This document shows positions 1-8,789 of a DNA stretch of 64,000 nucleotides, piece by piece. Each line of letters opens with the position of its first letter. Within the stretch, counting starts at the first letter, position 1. Under the pieces are notes generated by a model, which worked only from the letters and a program-made list of their open reading frames with translations, searched no databases and had not been told where the DNA came from. The stretch comes from an uncultured Lachnospiraceae bacterium (GTDB lineage Bacteria; Bacillota; Clostridia; Lachnospirales; Lachnospiraceae). The position numbers were made by a program, and so were the translations under genes. The stretch lies in the NCBI GenBank assembly GCA_946558465.1, contig CAMNTM010000003.1:1-64000 (forward strand). The letters run 5' to 3'.

Positions 1-1
1 C

Positions 2-61
2 TGCGTGGAACTGATGACAAAGCCGCTGCACCTGCCGGGCGCACAAAAGAAAACCAGTTAA
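2..61 (+). CDS. C-terminal end of an unidentified plus-strand gene
   Basis: An open frame enters from the left edge and stops with TAA at 59-61, leaving only 19 codons ending in PLHLPGAQKKTS. It converges on the prophage lysis module and would share the hairpin just downstream. Nineteen residues are too few to assign a family. By position it could be the phage integrase or recombinase, which is absent from the rest of the prophage, but that is inference only. It may also be a chance open frame. Confidence 0.3.
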   Translation, partial: CVELMTKPLHLPGAQKKTS

Positions 62-72
62 AAGCCATAACG

Positions 73-112
73 AAAAAACAGCCCGCGGCATCGTTTCCAA
101 ATGCCGCGGGCT
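73..112 (-). terminator. Rho-independent terminator at end of prophage late operon
   Basis: A 12-bp perfect GC-rich stem (80-91 with 101-112) has a 9-nt loop. Read on the minus strand it is followed by a run of six T. It lies just past the amidase stop and ends the lysis/late transcript. On the plus strand the hairpin follows the frame ending at 61. Confidence 0.85.
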
Positions 113-136
113 GTCCCTCTGTCCTTAAATATTCAG

Positions 137-1636
137 TTATACTCTTTTTGCGTAGTCCAAACTCACCCATCCATTGCGTTTGCTCTGATAGGATTTCAGC
201 AATCCCCACCTGGATGCGCCCTTGCCGTCTGCCTCTTCCACAATCGTGAAGGTTCCGATTCCCGTATATTTCCCGGTCTTTGCATGGTCAGTGCCGGGGC
301 CTTTCCGGATGTTCAGGTCAGGGATGGATACCCGCACCAGATACGGCTTGAATGCTGCAGCCCTGGCGTACACTGCTTTCCCGGTTTCATCAAATACGGA
401 ATACCCCTGATTTTCGTCCGCACATTTCTTCGCATTCTCCAGCGACTTGAACGCCCCTTTCTGCGAGGAAGTGTCCGCCCACGACTTCCGGACGCGGTAC
501 CAGGCTTCTGCAGGCTTGGATGTGCCGCCTGCCGTGCTGGGGATGCCTTTCAGGATGGAGAGGATTTTCTTCCCATAGCCAGCTCCCGCCGCCCATCCTT
601 TCCCGGTCGGATTTTCTTTCTGCCCAAGCCACTCCACATACTCCGCACAGCCCCTCGTGACATACTTGAAACGCGGGTCAATGCAGGCGTTCTTCAGCGC
701 ATCCGTGGAGGCATAGGCTTTCAAATGCTGCACCTGCGCCCGGATGCCGAGCTGCGGCGTGTCAAAGGAATTTCCCTTTACCCCATTGGAAGTCACGCCC
801 ATGCCACAGAAATTGTTCTGTGAAAGCGTGACCGCAGAGCCGGAAAAAGTGAAGTTCCCCGTCTCATGGCAGGACTGCGCAAAGGCGATGTCGCCCCTCA
901 CGCCCTCTGCCTTACCCTCGGAAATATACAGCGGAACCATGTCAAGGACAGACTGCGCCACATTCGGATTCTTCGCTTTGATATAATTCCTCATCTGCTC
1001 CGCCGTTGCCGCGGAATCCCCCATGATCTTCGTGTATCCGCCCGTGCCGGAGGATGCGCCTCCCATCGCCGCCTTGACTGCTTTACGAAACCCGTCCATC
1101 GTGTACCCCGCGCCAAGCTGCGTCCATAAATGTTCCGGGTCGCCGTGGTTGCTGGCATTGCCCCGGCTGTGTCCTTCTTTGTGGCTGATGACTACGCCAT
1201 CCGCCAGCGGGTCCAGGCTGTACTTCTTACAGAGCATGGCGAACAGCTCCACCGCCGCCTCATAGGTTCTTTTTGCCACCGCTTTTGCCGCGGCCACATC
1301 GGAGCAGGTAAAGTTAGAGCCTGCCGTGTATCGGATACACGCAGGCTCGCACATCTCCACCCCGATATGGGTATTGTTCCCACTGCCCTTGCTGCCGCTT
1401 CCGCAGTGCCATCCCCTGTGGTTCCACGGCAATGTCTGGTACACCGTGCCATCGTTCCCGTCAATGAAGCCGTGGACGCAGGAGGTGTCATGTGCCGGGC
1501 TGTTCCACGAATTGATGAACACGGATGCCTTCGGCTGCGGGCAGCCAACGGAATGGAGCATCAGCCCCTTCACCGTGATCTTCCTCCCCGCCGTGTAGCA
1601 CGGATTTCTTGTCAGGATGCTTTCCACCAGTTTCAT
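137..1636 (-). CDS. Endolysin: N-acetylmuramoyl-L-alanine amidase / glucosaminidase / SH3
   Basis: This is the phage lysis enzyme of 499 aa, with three modules. Residues about 20-180 form an amidase_2/PGRP-like zinc amidase, with candidate metal histidines in MLHSVG and in HKEGHSRGNASNHGDPEHLW. Residues about 205-365 resemble a glucosaminidase-type muramidase, with a likely catalytic Glu in CHETGNF and the signature LSQNNFCGMG. Residues about 430-499 form a C-terminal SH3-like wall-binding domain (LNIRKGPGTDH). No signal peptide is seen, consistent with holin-dependent release. The ATG follows a strong GGGGGA site and lies 3 nt after the holin stop, so the pair is a lysis cassette. The domain calls are firm; cleavage specificity is family-based. 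Confidence 0.93.
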   Translation of the reverse strand: MKLVESILTRNPCYTAGRKITVKGLMLHSVGCPQPKASVFINSWNSPAHDTSCVHGFIDGNDGTVYQTLPWNHRGWHCGSGSKGSGNNTHIGVEMCEPACIRYTAGSNFTCSDVAAAKAVAKRTYEAAVELFAMLCKKYSLDPLADGVVISHKEGHSRGNASNHGDPEHLWTQLGAGYTMDGFRKAVKAAMGGASSGTGGYTKIMGDSAATAEQMRNYIKAKNPNVAQSVLDMVPLYISEGKAEGVRGDIAFAQSCHETGNFTFSGSAVTLSQNNFCGMGVTSNGVKGNSFDTPQLGIRAQVQHLKAYASTDALKNACIDPRFKYVTRGCAEYVEWLGQKENPTGKGWAAGAGYGKKILSILKGIPSTAGGTSKPAEAWYRVRKSWADTSSQKGAFKSLENAKKCADENQGYSVFDETGKAVYARAAAFKPYLVRVSIPDLNIRKGPGTDHAKTGKYTGIGTFTIVEEADGKGASRWGLLKSYQSKRNGWVSLDYAKRV

Positions 1637-1639
1637 TGC

Positions 1640-2059
1640 TTATTCATCCCCCTTCCCGTCCTCTGCCCTGTCATGGAGCTGCGCCAGGATGTCCTTCAGC
1701 TTCTCCGGGATGGGCAGCCCAAGGTGCCCGGCATTCTCTAAAAGGCTCACGCCCTCATTGGAGATGTAGAAAAAGATAACCGCCGTCCGCAGGACAGAGC
1801 CGTTCCCGATGACCTGCACATCGAGGATGTTGGCGATCCCCACCAGCAGGAAGATCAGCACCTTCTTTGCGATGCCCCTGAACCCCACCTCGCTGGACAG
1901 CTTTTTGTCCACCGCAGCGCACATCACGCCCGTGACATAGTCCACCACGACAAATGCGATGAGCGCATACAGCAGGCCGTCACATCCGCCGAGGAAATAG
2001 CCGAGCCATCCCCCGATGCCTGCAAAAATAAGTTGGATCGTGTTCCAGAATTCCTTCAT
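1640..2059 (-). CDS. Phage holin (toxin secretion/phage lysis type)
   Basis: This is a small membrane protein of 139 aa. Three hydrophobic stretches (about residues 10-27, 30-50 and 67-85) precede a charged C-terminal tail (HDRAEDGKGDE). The pattern and the DYVTGV motif match the TIGR01593 (phi29/Cph1-like) holin family. It forms membrane lesions that release the endolysin encoded directly downstream. The start was set at 2059 because an AGGAGG box lies 8 nt upstream; the frame is open further upstream without a ribosome binding site. Confidence 0.88.
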   Translation of the reverse strand: MKEFWNTIQLIFAGIGGWLGYFLGGCDGLLYALIAFVVVDYVTGVMCAAVDKKLSSEVGFRGIAKKVLIFLLVGIANILDVQVIGNGSVLRTAVIFFYISNEGVSLLENAGHLGLPIPEKLKDILAQLHDRAEDGKGDE

Positions 2060-2140
2060 AGTGAAACCCTCCTTTAAAAGTTTTTTGTATGATAAAAGGC
2101 CGCCTGCCAAACGGCGGACAGCCCTGTATCCATGGAAATA

Positions 2141-4612
2141 TTAAATTTGTTTCGGCAGCGCCTCCCACAGCCTCATGTCCTCCTGCCCCAATGACCAGAT
2201 GGCGATCCCCCGCAGCTTCCAGCGGTAAGCCGCCTCGTTCGCCCAATAGACCAGCGAGTCCACGTCCTGGTAGTAAAGGATGGAAAAGCCGTCCGCATCC
2301 CCAAGGAACAGCCTTGAAATCCAGATGTTGATGTCCTTCGGCGTGATCTTCACCGTGTAATCGTTCCCGCAGGACAGCTCCATCAGATGGGAATGGAAGA
2401 AGTCATAGTCCAGCGAGATTTCCCCGCTGCGTGTGCTGCCCTCCTCCACATCGGCGGTCAACGTGAACACCTGGTATTCCTCATCCCACACGGCATTGTT
2501 CCGGGCAATCCTGCCATACTCCGTCACCCTGCCGTCCGGGAACGTGACGTCGAACCGCTCATACGGCTCATAGGTCCATGCGTCCCCAAGCCGGAGCAGC
2601 TCGCAGACCGTCCGGCTGTCCGAGCGGTACCCGGCATAGCCGCCGGAAAACCCGCTTATGGAGGCCGTAAACCGGAGCGTGTAAGAAGCGCCGGAATAGA
2701 CACGCACCCTGTTCCCCCGAATACGCATCTCCACCGTGTACATGGCGGGGTTCCCTCTGAGGTCAGCGTTGGAGGTACGGCTGATTGTCTGGCTGTAGCT
2801 GCCAAGCAGGGAAGAGCCTTTGTACAGCTCCACCCGCTGCGTATCGTAATTCAGGCAGCAGAACACATCCCCGCAGAATACCCCGGCTTTCCCGCTGCCG
2901 CCCGCCGGGAACGCCAGCCTTGCCCGCAGGTGCAGTTCCTGAAACCCGCTGTACTTCCACGCAAGCTGCCCGCTCCCCTCAAGCTGCGAGTACACCCGCT
3001 CCATGGAATATTCCTCCGACCGCCATACCGCCCATGAGCCGGAAAGCACGCTCCAGTAGTTTGTTTCCAGCACGCCGTAATCCCGGAAGTCCTCATACCA
3101 GACAAGCGCCGAGTCCGGTTTCCTCCGCAGCATCTCGCAGGTCAGCCTGAAGCCTTTGTCCGGCTGGCAGGGATTCCCGTTTACGTCAATGAACTGCCGC
3201 GGGGAGAGCGTGAACGCCGCCTCCCCCGCAGAAGCGTATTCCCGGAAACCCGTGCAGACGCGGAAACCGTAAAACTGCACGCCCTTCACATCCACCGACA
3301 CCGTGACCGTATGCGTCCCCGCTGAAAGCGAAACCCCGTCCGCAAGGGAAATCCAGAAGGAAGTCCTCCAGTACGGCCACCACAGGCGGCTTTCCGTGAA
3401 ATGCTTCCTGTTCCCGTCAAGGGAAACATAGATGCCGTTCTTATCCCAGAAAGGATAGCAGATACGCACCGCCACATCATAAACCCCCGCCGAAGGCACA
3501 CTGAAACGGTAGGCGGCGCTCCCTTCATCCCCAAGCACGGCCACGCCGTTTTCGATGGAGACAATGCCGGATGCGCTTGAAGGGCTGCCCGCATCCCGGT
3601 CAACCAGGACATCCCCAAACTCCGCCTTCTGCTCCTTGCCATAGGCGGTCAGGTAATGCCTGCGGTTATAGGTTCCGGTCAGCAGGGGATATTCACGGGA
3701 AACGGCGTCCGCGCCTTCCATGAAGTCGTACACCTGCGGGAACGCATAGGGGACTTTATCATAATCGTCCCAATAGGCGAGGATGGGGATGAAGGGCTGC
3801 GGCGGGGCGTCGTTTGTGAAATTGTAGCCGCCCGCCATCCACAGCTTGGCGGCATAGTAGGTGTTGGAAGTCCCCCGGTAGGACTTGCCCAGGTTCTCCG
3901 GCGTATCGTAAATCTGCCAGTTCCACCCGTACCCCGGCAGCCCCATGAAGATTTTTTCCGGCCGCATGGCTTTGGAGGCATAATCATAGATTCCCTCCAG
4001 CCAGCTCCGCGGGGAGACCGGCCCCGGAGCGGAGCCCGCCCACGCCATGCCGTAGCTCATGATGGACGCCGTGTCGCAGTAAGCATTGAGGTCCGCATAC
4101 ACGCACCAGTTCTCGCCACCCACCGAGCCATTGACGCCGGTCATCCCCGGCAGGCAGATGTTCACCAGCTTTGCCGTGTCATAGTTTTTCACAGTATTGT
4201 AAATATCCCGGAACAGGGCATTTGCCGCCGTCCGGTTCTCATATTCCCCGCCGCGCTCCAGGTCGATGTCCACCCCGGCGCACCACGGGTATTTCCGCAT
4301 GATCCGTACCAGCTCCGTGAGGAACTTATCCTTCGCCCCGCCCGTGTTGTTCCGCAGCGCAGTAAAAATGGATGCCGCACCGTGGTTCATCACGGTCAGC
4401 ATCCATTTGATGTGCGGCCATTTATTGATATAGGGCATCATGGAGGAAATGCTCGTGCCGGTTTCTGAAATTGTGCCTGTGATATCCACCTCGAATGTAA
4501 AAATGCCCACAGTGTCCAGCCGGTCGCCGTAATCCCGGAGCGCCTGATACATCCGGCTGTTCCCCATAAAACTCCACACCATGCACCGCTTCCCCTGCAA
4601 ATAATCCCTCAT
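2141..4612 (-). CDS. GH18-like phage tail protein with large insertion in the barrel
   Basis: The protein has 823 aa. The N-terminal about 330 residues resemble a glycoside hydrolase family 18 barrel of the YaaH type. The catalytic signature GVDIDLE is at 113-119 (candidate acid E119), and FMGLPGYGWNW is a later barrel element. The closing strand, typically a YYQDVDSL ... RGIAIWSLGQED segment, is not found near residue 350 but at the extreme C-terminus (about 775-815). Between them lie about 430 residues of beta-rich modules: one CBM-like (about 345-455) and one concanavalin-like (about 530-670). It sits between tail genes and the lysis cassette, which suggests a tail-tip enzyme or receptor-binding protein acting on cell-wall glycans. 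It has an excellent AGGAGG site. Enzymatic activity is inferred. Confidence 0.8.
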   Translation of the reverse strand: MRDYLQGKRCMVWSFMGNSRMYQALRDYGDRLDTVGIFTFEVDITGTISETGTSISSMMPYINKWPHIKWMLTVMNHGAASIFTALRNNTGGAKDKFLTELVRIMRKYPWCAGVDIDLERGGEYENRTAANALFRDIYNTVKNYDTAKLVNICLPGMTGVNGSVGGENWCVYADLNAYCDTASIMSYGMAWAGSAPGPVSPRSWLEGIYDYASKAMRPEKIFMGLPGYGWNWQIYDTPENLGKSYRGTSNTYYAAKLWMAGGYNFTNDAPPQPFIPILAYWDDYDKVPYAFPQVYDFMEGADAVSREYPLLTGTYNRRHYLTAYGKEQKAEFGDVLVDRDAGSPSSASGIVSIENGVAVLGDEGSAAYRFSVPSAGVYDVAVRICYPFWDKNGIYVSLDGNRKHFTESRLWWPYWRTSFWISLADGVSLSAGTHTVTVSVDVKGVQFYGFRVCTGFREYASAGEAAFTLSPRQFIDVNGNPCQPDKGFRLTCEMLRRKPDSALVWYEDFRDYGVLETNYWSVLSGSWAVWRSEEYSMERVYSQLEGSGQLAWKYSGFQELHLRARLAFPAGGSGKAGVFCGDVFCCLNYDTQRVELYKGSSLLGSYSQTISRTSNADLRGNPAMYTVEMRIRGNRVRVYSGASYTLRFTASISGFSGGYAGYRSDSRTVCELLRLGDAWTYEPYERFDVTFPDGRVTEYGRIARNNAVWDEEYQVFTLTADVEEGSTRSGEISLDYDFFHSHLMELSCGNDYTVKITPKDINIWISRLFLGDADGFSILYYQDVDSLVYWANEAAYRWKLRGIAIWSLGQEDMRLWEALPKQI

Positions 4613-4641
4613 AAACAGCCACCTCCTTAAAAACAGGCATC

Positions 4642-4668
4642 AAAAAAGCGCCTGAAATTCAGACGCTT
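4642..4668 (-). terminator. Terminator of the AT-rich accessory gene
   Basis: On the minus strand a hairpin (stem arms starting AAGCG and ending CGCTT, 4646-4668) runs into six T residues. It lies 20 nt past the stop of the gene at 4689-5369 and before the GH18 gene, so that gene carries its own transcription end. Confidence 0.75.
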
Positions 4669-4688
4669 CTCTGATGAACATTTTTCTT

Positions 4689-5369
4689 TTAATTATTATT
4701 TTTTTCTATTTGAGTTTCATCAATTGGTATATACTTGTCGCTAATATAATCAGAATATAATGTATGTATATCTTTCTCTGAATACTGTCCATTAAGATAT
4801 TTCTCCTCAATCTCCATGGCAAATAATAAGTTTTCACAATGAGAGTTCATCATTTTTACATAAGTGATTACATTTTCATTTTTAGAATCTAATTTCATTA
4901 AACGATCATATATATCATTAAGGATTCTCAAATCATTTAATATCCTAGCATACCCCTCTGCTGATAAAGTAACCATAACAATATCATTGTCCATCAAATT
5001 TTCTAAAACACCAGTATAGTTGTTAATATTATAATATACTTCTTCTGCTTCCATTGAACCTGCATCATATTGTTCTAAAAAAAATTGGGTTTGTGCATAT
5101 TCTGTACTAATTTCAGAACTTGCAATATTAAATAGCTTTATCACTTTTTCTTTTTCATCTAAATTCTCTGAATAATTAGTAACATATAAGGCTATAAATG
5201 CACCAATAAATATTATTAATAATTCTTTCGCCAAATCCAATATCTCTATATTTTTAATGAATTCCAATATTTTTTCCCACTTCAATTCGAACCTTCCTAC
5301 TGTGTTCTTGTGAAGTAAAAATTGTATTATCAATAACAAAATTATACTTAATACAGTTGCTACAATCAT
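4689..5369 (-). CDS. Moron-like membrane protein of unknown function
   Basis: This 226-aa protein has two N-terminal hydrophobic segments (about 2-18 and 47-64) and a long acidic, helical, probably cytoplasmic domain rich in Glu, Asp and Asn. No family was recognised. Base composition is far more AT-rich than the flanking tail genes. The gene has its own consensus promoter (5419-5447), a GAAAGGG ribosome site and its own terminator (4642-4668), and it interrupts a co-directional tail operon. These are the marks of a phage moron expressed from the prophage. Candidate roles are superinfection exclusion, phage defence or host-surface change, but none is shown by sequence. Confidence 0.82.
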   Translation of the reverse strand: MIVATVLSIILLLIIQFLLHKNTVGRFELKWEKILEFIKNIEILDLAKELLIIFIGAFIALYVTNYSENLDEKEKVIKLFNIASSEISTEYAQTQFFLEQYDAGSMEAEEVYYNINNYTGVLENLMDNDIVMVTLSAEGYARILNDLRILNDIYDRLMKLDSKNENVITYVKMMNSHCENLLFAMEIEEKYLNGQYSEKDIHTLYSDYISDKYIPIDETQIEKNNN

Positions 5370-5418
5370 TTTTACTTACCCTTTCAGTCTTTCACATTTT
5401 ATAATTAAAACATTATAA

Positions 5419-5447
5419 ATTATATTCTAAAATTTAATTTTTTTCAA
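5419..5447 (-). promoter_or_regulatory. Sigma-A type promoter of the moron gene
   Basis: On the minus strand TTGAAA (5447-5442), a 17-nt spacer and TATAAT (5424-5419) precede the start at 5369 by about 50 nt. The surroundings are AT-rich. It is one of the best promoter matches in the prophage, where most genes are tightly packed without their own promoters. Confidence 0.75.
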
Positions 5448-5454
5448 TCACCTT

Positions 5455-6033
5455 TCAAACCACATCGCCCCCGTCCTGCATTTCCTGGAACTCAAAATAA
5501 ACCCTTGCCGACTTCCCCTTTTCCACCGACACCGGGTGCTTGCTGTCCCCGGCAGCCGTGTACTGGAAAAAGCCGTCTTTCTTCGTGGCTGCGCCGTTTC
5601 TAAGGCACTGGCGGCTGGATGCCAGGAGCGAGAACTCATCCCCGGCTTTTGCCGCCGAGAGGAATTTCGCCTTATGCGCCCCTGCCCCCAAAGACAGCTC
5701 TATGCTGCCCGCCGCCATGTCCTGCACCGGGTACACTCTGACGTCCAGCCCCGCCGAGGTCTGCCCCAGGTTGAACGCCACCAGCGTTGCGCTGGATCGC
5801 ACCAGACCATTATAAAACCTCGGCGGCACGATCTCTCCATTTTCACGGTACTTTTCCATCACCGTTTCCGTGTGGATCACATATCCCGTCAGCCGGTCGC
5901 CCTCCTGCGCCATGAGGTCGGTGAACCAGATCCGGCCGGTGCAGTCCGAGACCAGCGGCTTCACGGTCACCGCCACCACCCGCATATCCTTCTTGCATTC
6001 CAGCGTTTCCGCAAACCGTGTGAATTCTGCCAT
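5455..6033 (-). CDS. Phage tail-region structural protein, unknown family
   Basis: This 192-aa protein is encoded between the tail endopeptidase-like protein and the GH18-like tail protein, in the same transcription direction. Its first about 65 residues resemble the small protein encoded immediately upstream (6045-6239). Both contain a (V/S)DCTG block followed by a TD(L/M) block and a TG(Y/W)V block, indicating tandem duplication of one domain. The remainder is beta-rich with no recognised domain. It is likely a tail-tip or baseplate accessory subunit, inferred from position only. Confidence 0.7.
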   Translation of the reverse strand: MAEFTRFAETLECKKDMRVVAVTVKPLVSDCTGRIWFTDLMAQEGDRLTGYVIHTETVMEKYRENGEIVPPRFYNGLVRSSATLVAFNLGQTSAGLDVRVYPVQDMAAGSIELSLGAGAHKAKFLSAAKAGDEFSLLASSRQCLRNGAATKKDGFFQYTAAGDSKHPVSVEKGKSARVYFEFQEMQDGGDVV

Positions 6034-6044
6034 AGCCCTGCCCC

Positions 6045-6239
6045 CTATCCGTCAAGCGTCCACTGTATCTCGCTCACATGGCCCACCCACCCCGTTGCGA
6101 TGGAGCCGCCCTGCAGGAGCATATCCGTGATGTAAAACTCCCCCGTGCAGTCCGTCACGCACACCCGCACGGTGATGGATTTGAGCCGCTCATACCCCCT
6201 GGGCGACACGTCCTGCGCCGCCTGCGTGAAAAATGCCAT
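6045..6239 (-). CDS. Small tail-region protein, paralogue of the next gene's N-terminus
   Basis: This is a 64-aa protein. The start was placed at 6239 (ATG, MAFFTQAAQ) because a GGAAAGG/GGTGGAG box lies just upstream and it avoids overlap with the tail protein stop at 6260. A TTG further upstream is possible but weaker. The core VTDCTGEFYITD matches VSDCTGRIWFTD in the downstream 192-aa protein. Function is unknown; its position suggests a tail-tip component. Confidence 0.65.
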   Translation of the reverse strand: MAFFTQAAQDVSPRGYERLKSITVRVCVTDCTGEFYITDMLLQGGSIATGWVGHVSEIQWTLDG

Positions 6240-6259
6240 ACTCCACCGCCTTTCCAAAT

Positions 6260-8785
6260 CTACAGCAGATCAATAAACCTCGTTTCCGTGGTTCCGTCCT
6301 CATATTCAAAGGTCACCTCAATGCCCACCTGCCCGCCTGCCCCTTTTTTCAGATTCTCCGAGGCGATCTGCGCCGAAAAGGTGTAACTGTTCCGGCTTGC
6401 CGGGTACACCGTCTGCGCGAGGCTCTTTGTCATGCCTGCCGCGCCCACACATTTGAAGGATGCCGTGCCGGACACCCCGTTTTCCGCATCCACTTCAAAG
6501 CCGGAATTCAGCCAGTAATTCATGCCGCTGTCGGCGCGGGAATTCCGCAGGTGGTTGAACGGCACCATGTCCTTCACCTCCTGCCGGTCGATGACATCCG
6601 TATTGGAAAGCACATCCGCCGCCTTATCCCACTGCGCCGAGGAATCGCCCAATTCCCGCAGCGTGGTGGAAAGCTCCAGCACCGTGTTCCACGGCTCCTG
6701 CAGGTTATACTGCCGCCGCACAATGCGTGTCTTCACGGAAAGGTTTAAGTCCCGGTCATCCACCGTCACGATGTCGCCCAAATCCCATGTCTCATGCTCA
6801 TACCCCGTCAGCACGGATAAGTCCATGGCGGAAAGCACATAGGAAATCCGGGGCTTCGCATAGTCCGCAAGCCGCATTTCTGCGAACTCCAGCATCTGGT
6901 AGGGGTTCGTGAAGCTGGAGCAGTCCAGCGTGGAAGTCCGCACCTCGTCTGTATAGGCGTAGCTTTCCACATATTCCTTCCCGCCGTTGATGCTGGCAAA
7001 GGTCATGCCGTCCTTCCCGTAGGCGTACAGCCTCGTGACAAGGCTTCTGGTGTCCACCACCCTTTGGATGGATTTCATATTTTTGCGGTAGGCAAATAAC
7101 ACACCGCTGTCCGTGCCGCCGAAAGTCAGAAGATGCACCAGATGGTTGGCGCAGTCAAAGATCAGGTCGCCGCCGTGGATGTTCTGCACCTGCCGCAGGA
7201 TGGAGAGGGCGTTCTTCTCCGTACTCTGCCATGTCCGCTTTGTCCGCACCGTCACGTTCCCCACGCTCCAGTCCGTGCCTTCCAGCGCGTATGCCATCGG
7301 CGCCTCCGCCGTGTCCGCATTGAAATTGACGGCTGCCTTTTCCACGGAGAAAGCCAGGTCATAGAAGGCCGCCTCCGCATACACCGAGGTCACCACTTTC
7401 CCGTCCGCCCCCTTGTCATCGGTCAGCGTCCGGATGCGGTACACATCATTCACGATCTGCACCTGCTTTTCATTATCCAGGTGCGGGCGCTTGGAATCCC
7501 GGAACGGCAGCTTGAATTCCAGGGTGTCCGCCCCGTTCACCTCGCTCGTCACCATAATGTCAAAGGCGTTTTCCAGCACCGCCTCCCATGCCCCGTTGGA
7601 ATCAAGAATGACCGGGCGGGCAAAGCCGAGCCGCTCATACGGCGGCTTTGGGATGTCATGCAACTGTATCTCCATCAGCTTCGGCGTTTTGGAAGTGTCC
7701 GTTGTGGTAAATGTCACCCGGTAGCGGATGTACCTCTGGTTGGGGGACTGCAGCTCGCCGCTGCTCCCGACAGCCTGCCATGCCGTCCATTCCTCCAAAT
7801 CGTCGGATGTTGATGTTTCCACCAGGGAGACCGCCGTAACGCCTGCCGTGTATTCGCTCTTTACTGACACCCGCCCCGTCCCGGCAAGCAGGCATTCCGC
7901 AGGGGCCGTCGTAAGCTGCCCGGTCTCCGGATAGGCGCCGCCGCTGCCCTTCCGCAGCGTCACGCATCCCGGCTCCGTGAGGGCGTCCGCCTCCCCGGAG
8001 GTGTCGCCGCCGTTGGCGCAGAGGGATTTCCTGAAATAATCCGCCAGGCCCTCTGCTGTGAGCTGCGAATCGCAGTCTAAAAACCAGTCATCAAAGCCCC
8101 CTGCATACCAGTAGGAACCGGCATTCATCCCCATGATGAGGTCTGCCGTGCAGGAGCGGTTCAGCTCCCCCGTGAAGGAAAGCGCCGCGGAAACCCACAC
8201 CGCCCCGCTTTCCCGGTCGCCTATGACATACTGCGCTTTTTTGTTCCCCGGCTCGATCACGCAGGCGAGGAAGTACCACCCGTTGTTCGCAAAGGAAAAG
8301 GGCGGCGCCACCGACTCATCCAGGATCAGCGCGCCGGAGGAATTATAGAGCATGATCCTCGGCTTCCCCCGGATGAGGGACAGATAAAAGATCGGCTGCC
8401 CCGGCCCCTGCCTGGTGTTGAAGATGGGCGTGTAGGTGTTGCCGATGGAATAGGTGGTCGGGTTCATCCAGCCGCCCACAGCGATCCGTTCCCCAAGGCT
8501 TGAAAAAATGCTGCCGTCATTCGTTACCTTCAGATAGGTTTTCTCCGAGGCAGGGTTCGTGATGTTCATGCGGAAGTGCCGCCCCTTCTGCCCGCCCCGG
8601 AAACCGGCGCTCGTACCGGACCAGCCGGAGACAAACATCTTCCTGCCCTGGCCGGAGGAATCAGAAAGCATTGTGTCTGCATCCGGGGCATTTTCATTGA
8701 ACCGCCACAGCCCGTCTTTTGCATATTCTGCCGGGAACTCCCCCGTGAAATCCGTCTGCTTGTTCAGCGTGCTTTTGACCGCCAT
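6260..8785 (-). CDS. Tail protein: LamG-like N-terminus plus tail endopeptidase/minor structural domain
   Basis: This protein has 841 aa. Residues about 20-250 form a concanavalin/LamG-like jelly-roll, seen in GGWMNPTTYS, PGNKKAQYVIG and GGFDDWFLDC. Residues about 385-720 match the phage minor structural protein N-terminal/prophage tail (Tal, gp44-like) region, including DTLEFKLPF, YRIRTLTDD, a VTRLYAYGKDG block and YEHETWDLGDIV. The last about 100 residues look like a small carbohydrate-binding fold. It follows Dit by 4 nt, the usual Dit-Tal order of siphophage tail tips. The jelly-roll being N-terminal to the Tal region is uncommon in my experience. It probably forms the tail-tip hub and contacts the host surface. 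Confidence 0.85.
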   Translation of the reverse strand: MAVKSTLNKQTDFTGEFPAEYAKDGLWRFNENAPDADTMLSDSSGQGRKMFVSGWSGTSAGFRGGQKGRHFRMNITNPASEKTYLKVTNDGSIFSSLGERIAVGGWMNPTTYSIGNTYTPIFNTRQGPGQPIFYLSLIRGKPRIMLYNSSGALILDESVAPPFSFANNGWYFLACVIEPGNKKAQYVIGDRESGAVWVSAALSFTGELNRSCTADLIMGMNAGSYWYAGGFDDWFLDCDSQLTAEGLADYFRKSLCANGGDTSGEADALTEPGCVTLRKGSGGAYPETGQLTTAPAECLLAGTGRVSVKSEYTAGVTAVSLVETSTSDDLEEWTAWQAVGSSGELQSPNQRYIRYRVTFTTTDTSKTPKLMEIQLHDIPKPPYERLGFARPVILDSNGAWEAVLENAFDIMVTSEVNGADTLEFKLPFRDSKRPHLDNEKQVQIVNDVYRIRTLTDDKGADGKVVTSVYAEAAFYDLAFSVEKAAVNFNADTAEAPMAYALEGTDWSVGNVTVRTKRTWQSTEKNALSILRQVQNIHGGDLIFDCANHLVHLLTFGGTDSGVLFAYRKNMKSIQRVVDTRSLVTRLYAYGKDGMTFASINGGKEYVESYAYTDEVRTSTLDCSSFTNPYQMLEFAEMRLADYAKPRISYVLSAMDLSVLTGYEHETWDLGDIVTVDDRDLNLSVKTRIVRRQYNLQEPWNTVLELSTTLRELGDSSAQWDKAADVLSNTDVIDRQEVKDMVPFNHLRNSRADSGMNYWLNSGFEVDAENGVSGTASFKCVGAAGMTKSLAQTVYPASRNSYTFSAQIASENLKKGAGGQVGIEVTFEYEDGTTETRFIDLL

Positions 8786-8789
8786 CCCG

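Noticed and set aside
2387-3037. 216-codon plus-strand open frame opposite the GH18-like gene
   Set aside because: Antisense shadow with no ribosome site; the minus-strand frame encodes a recognisable fold.
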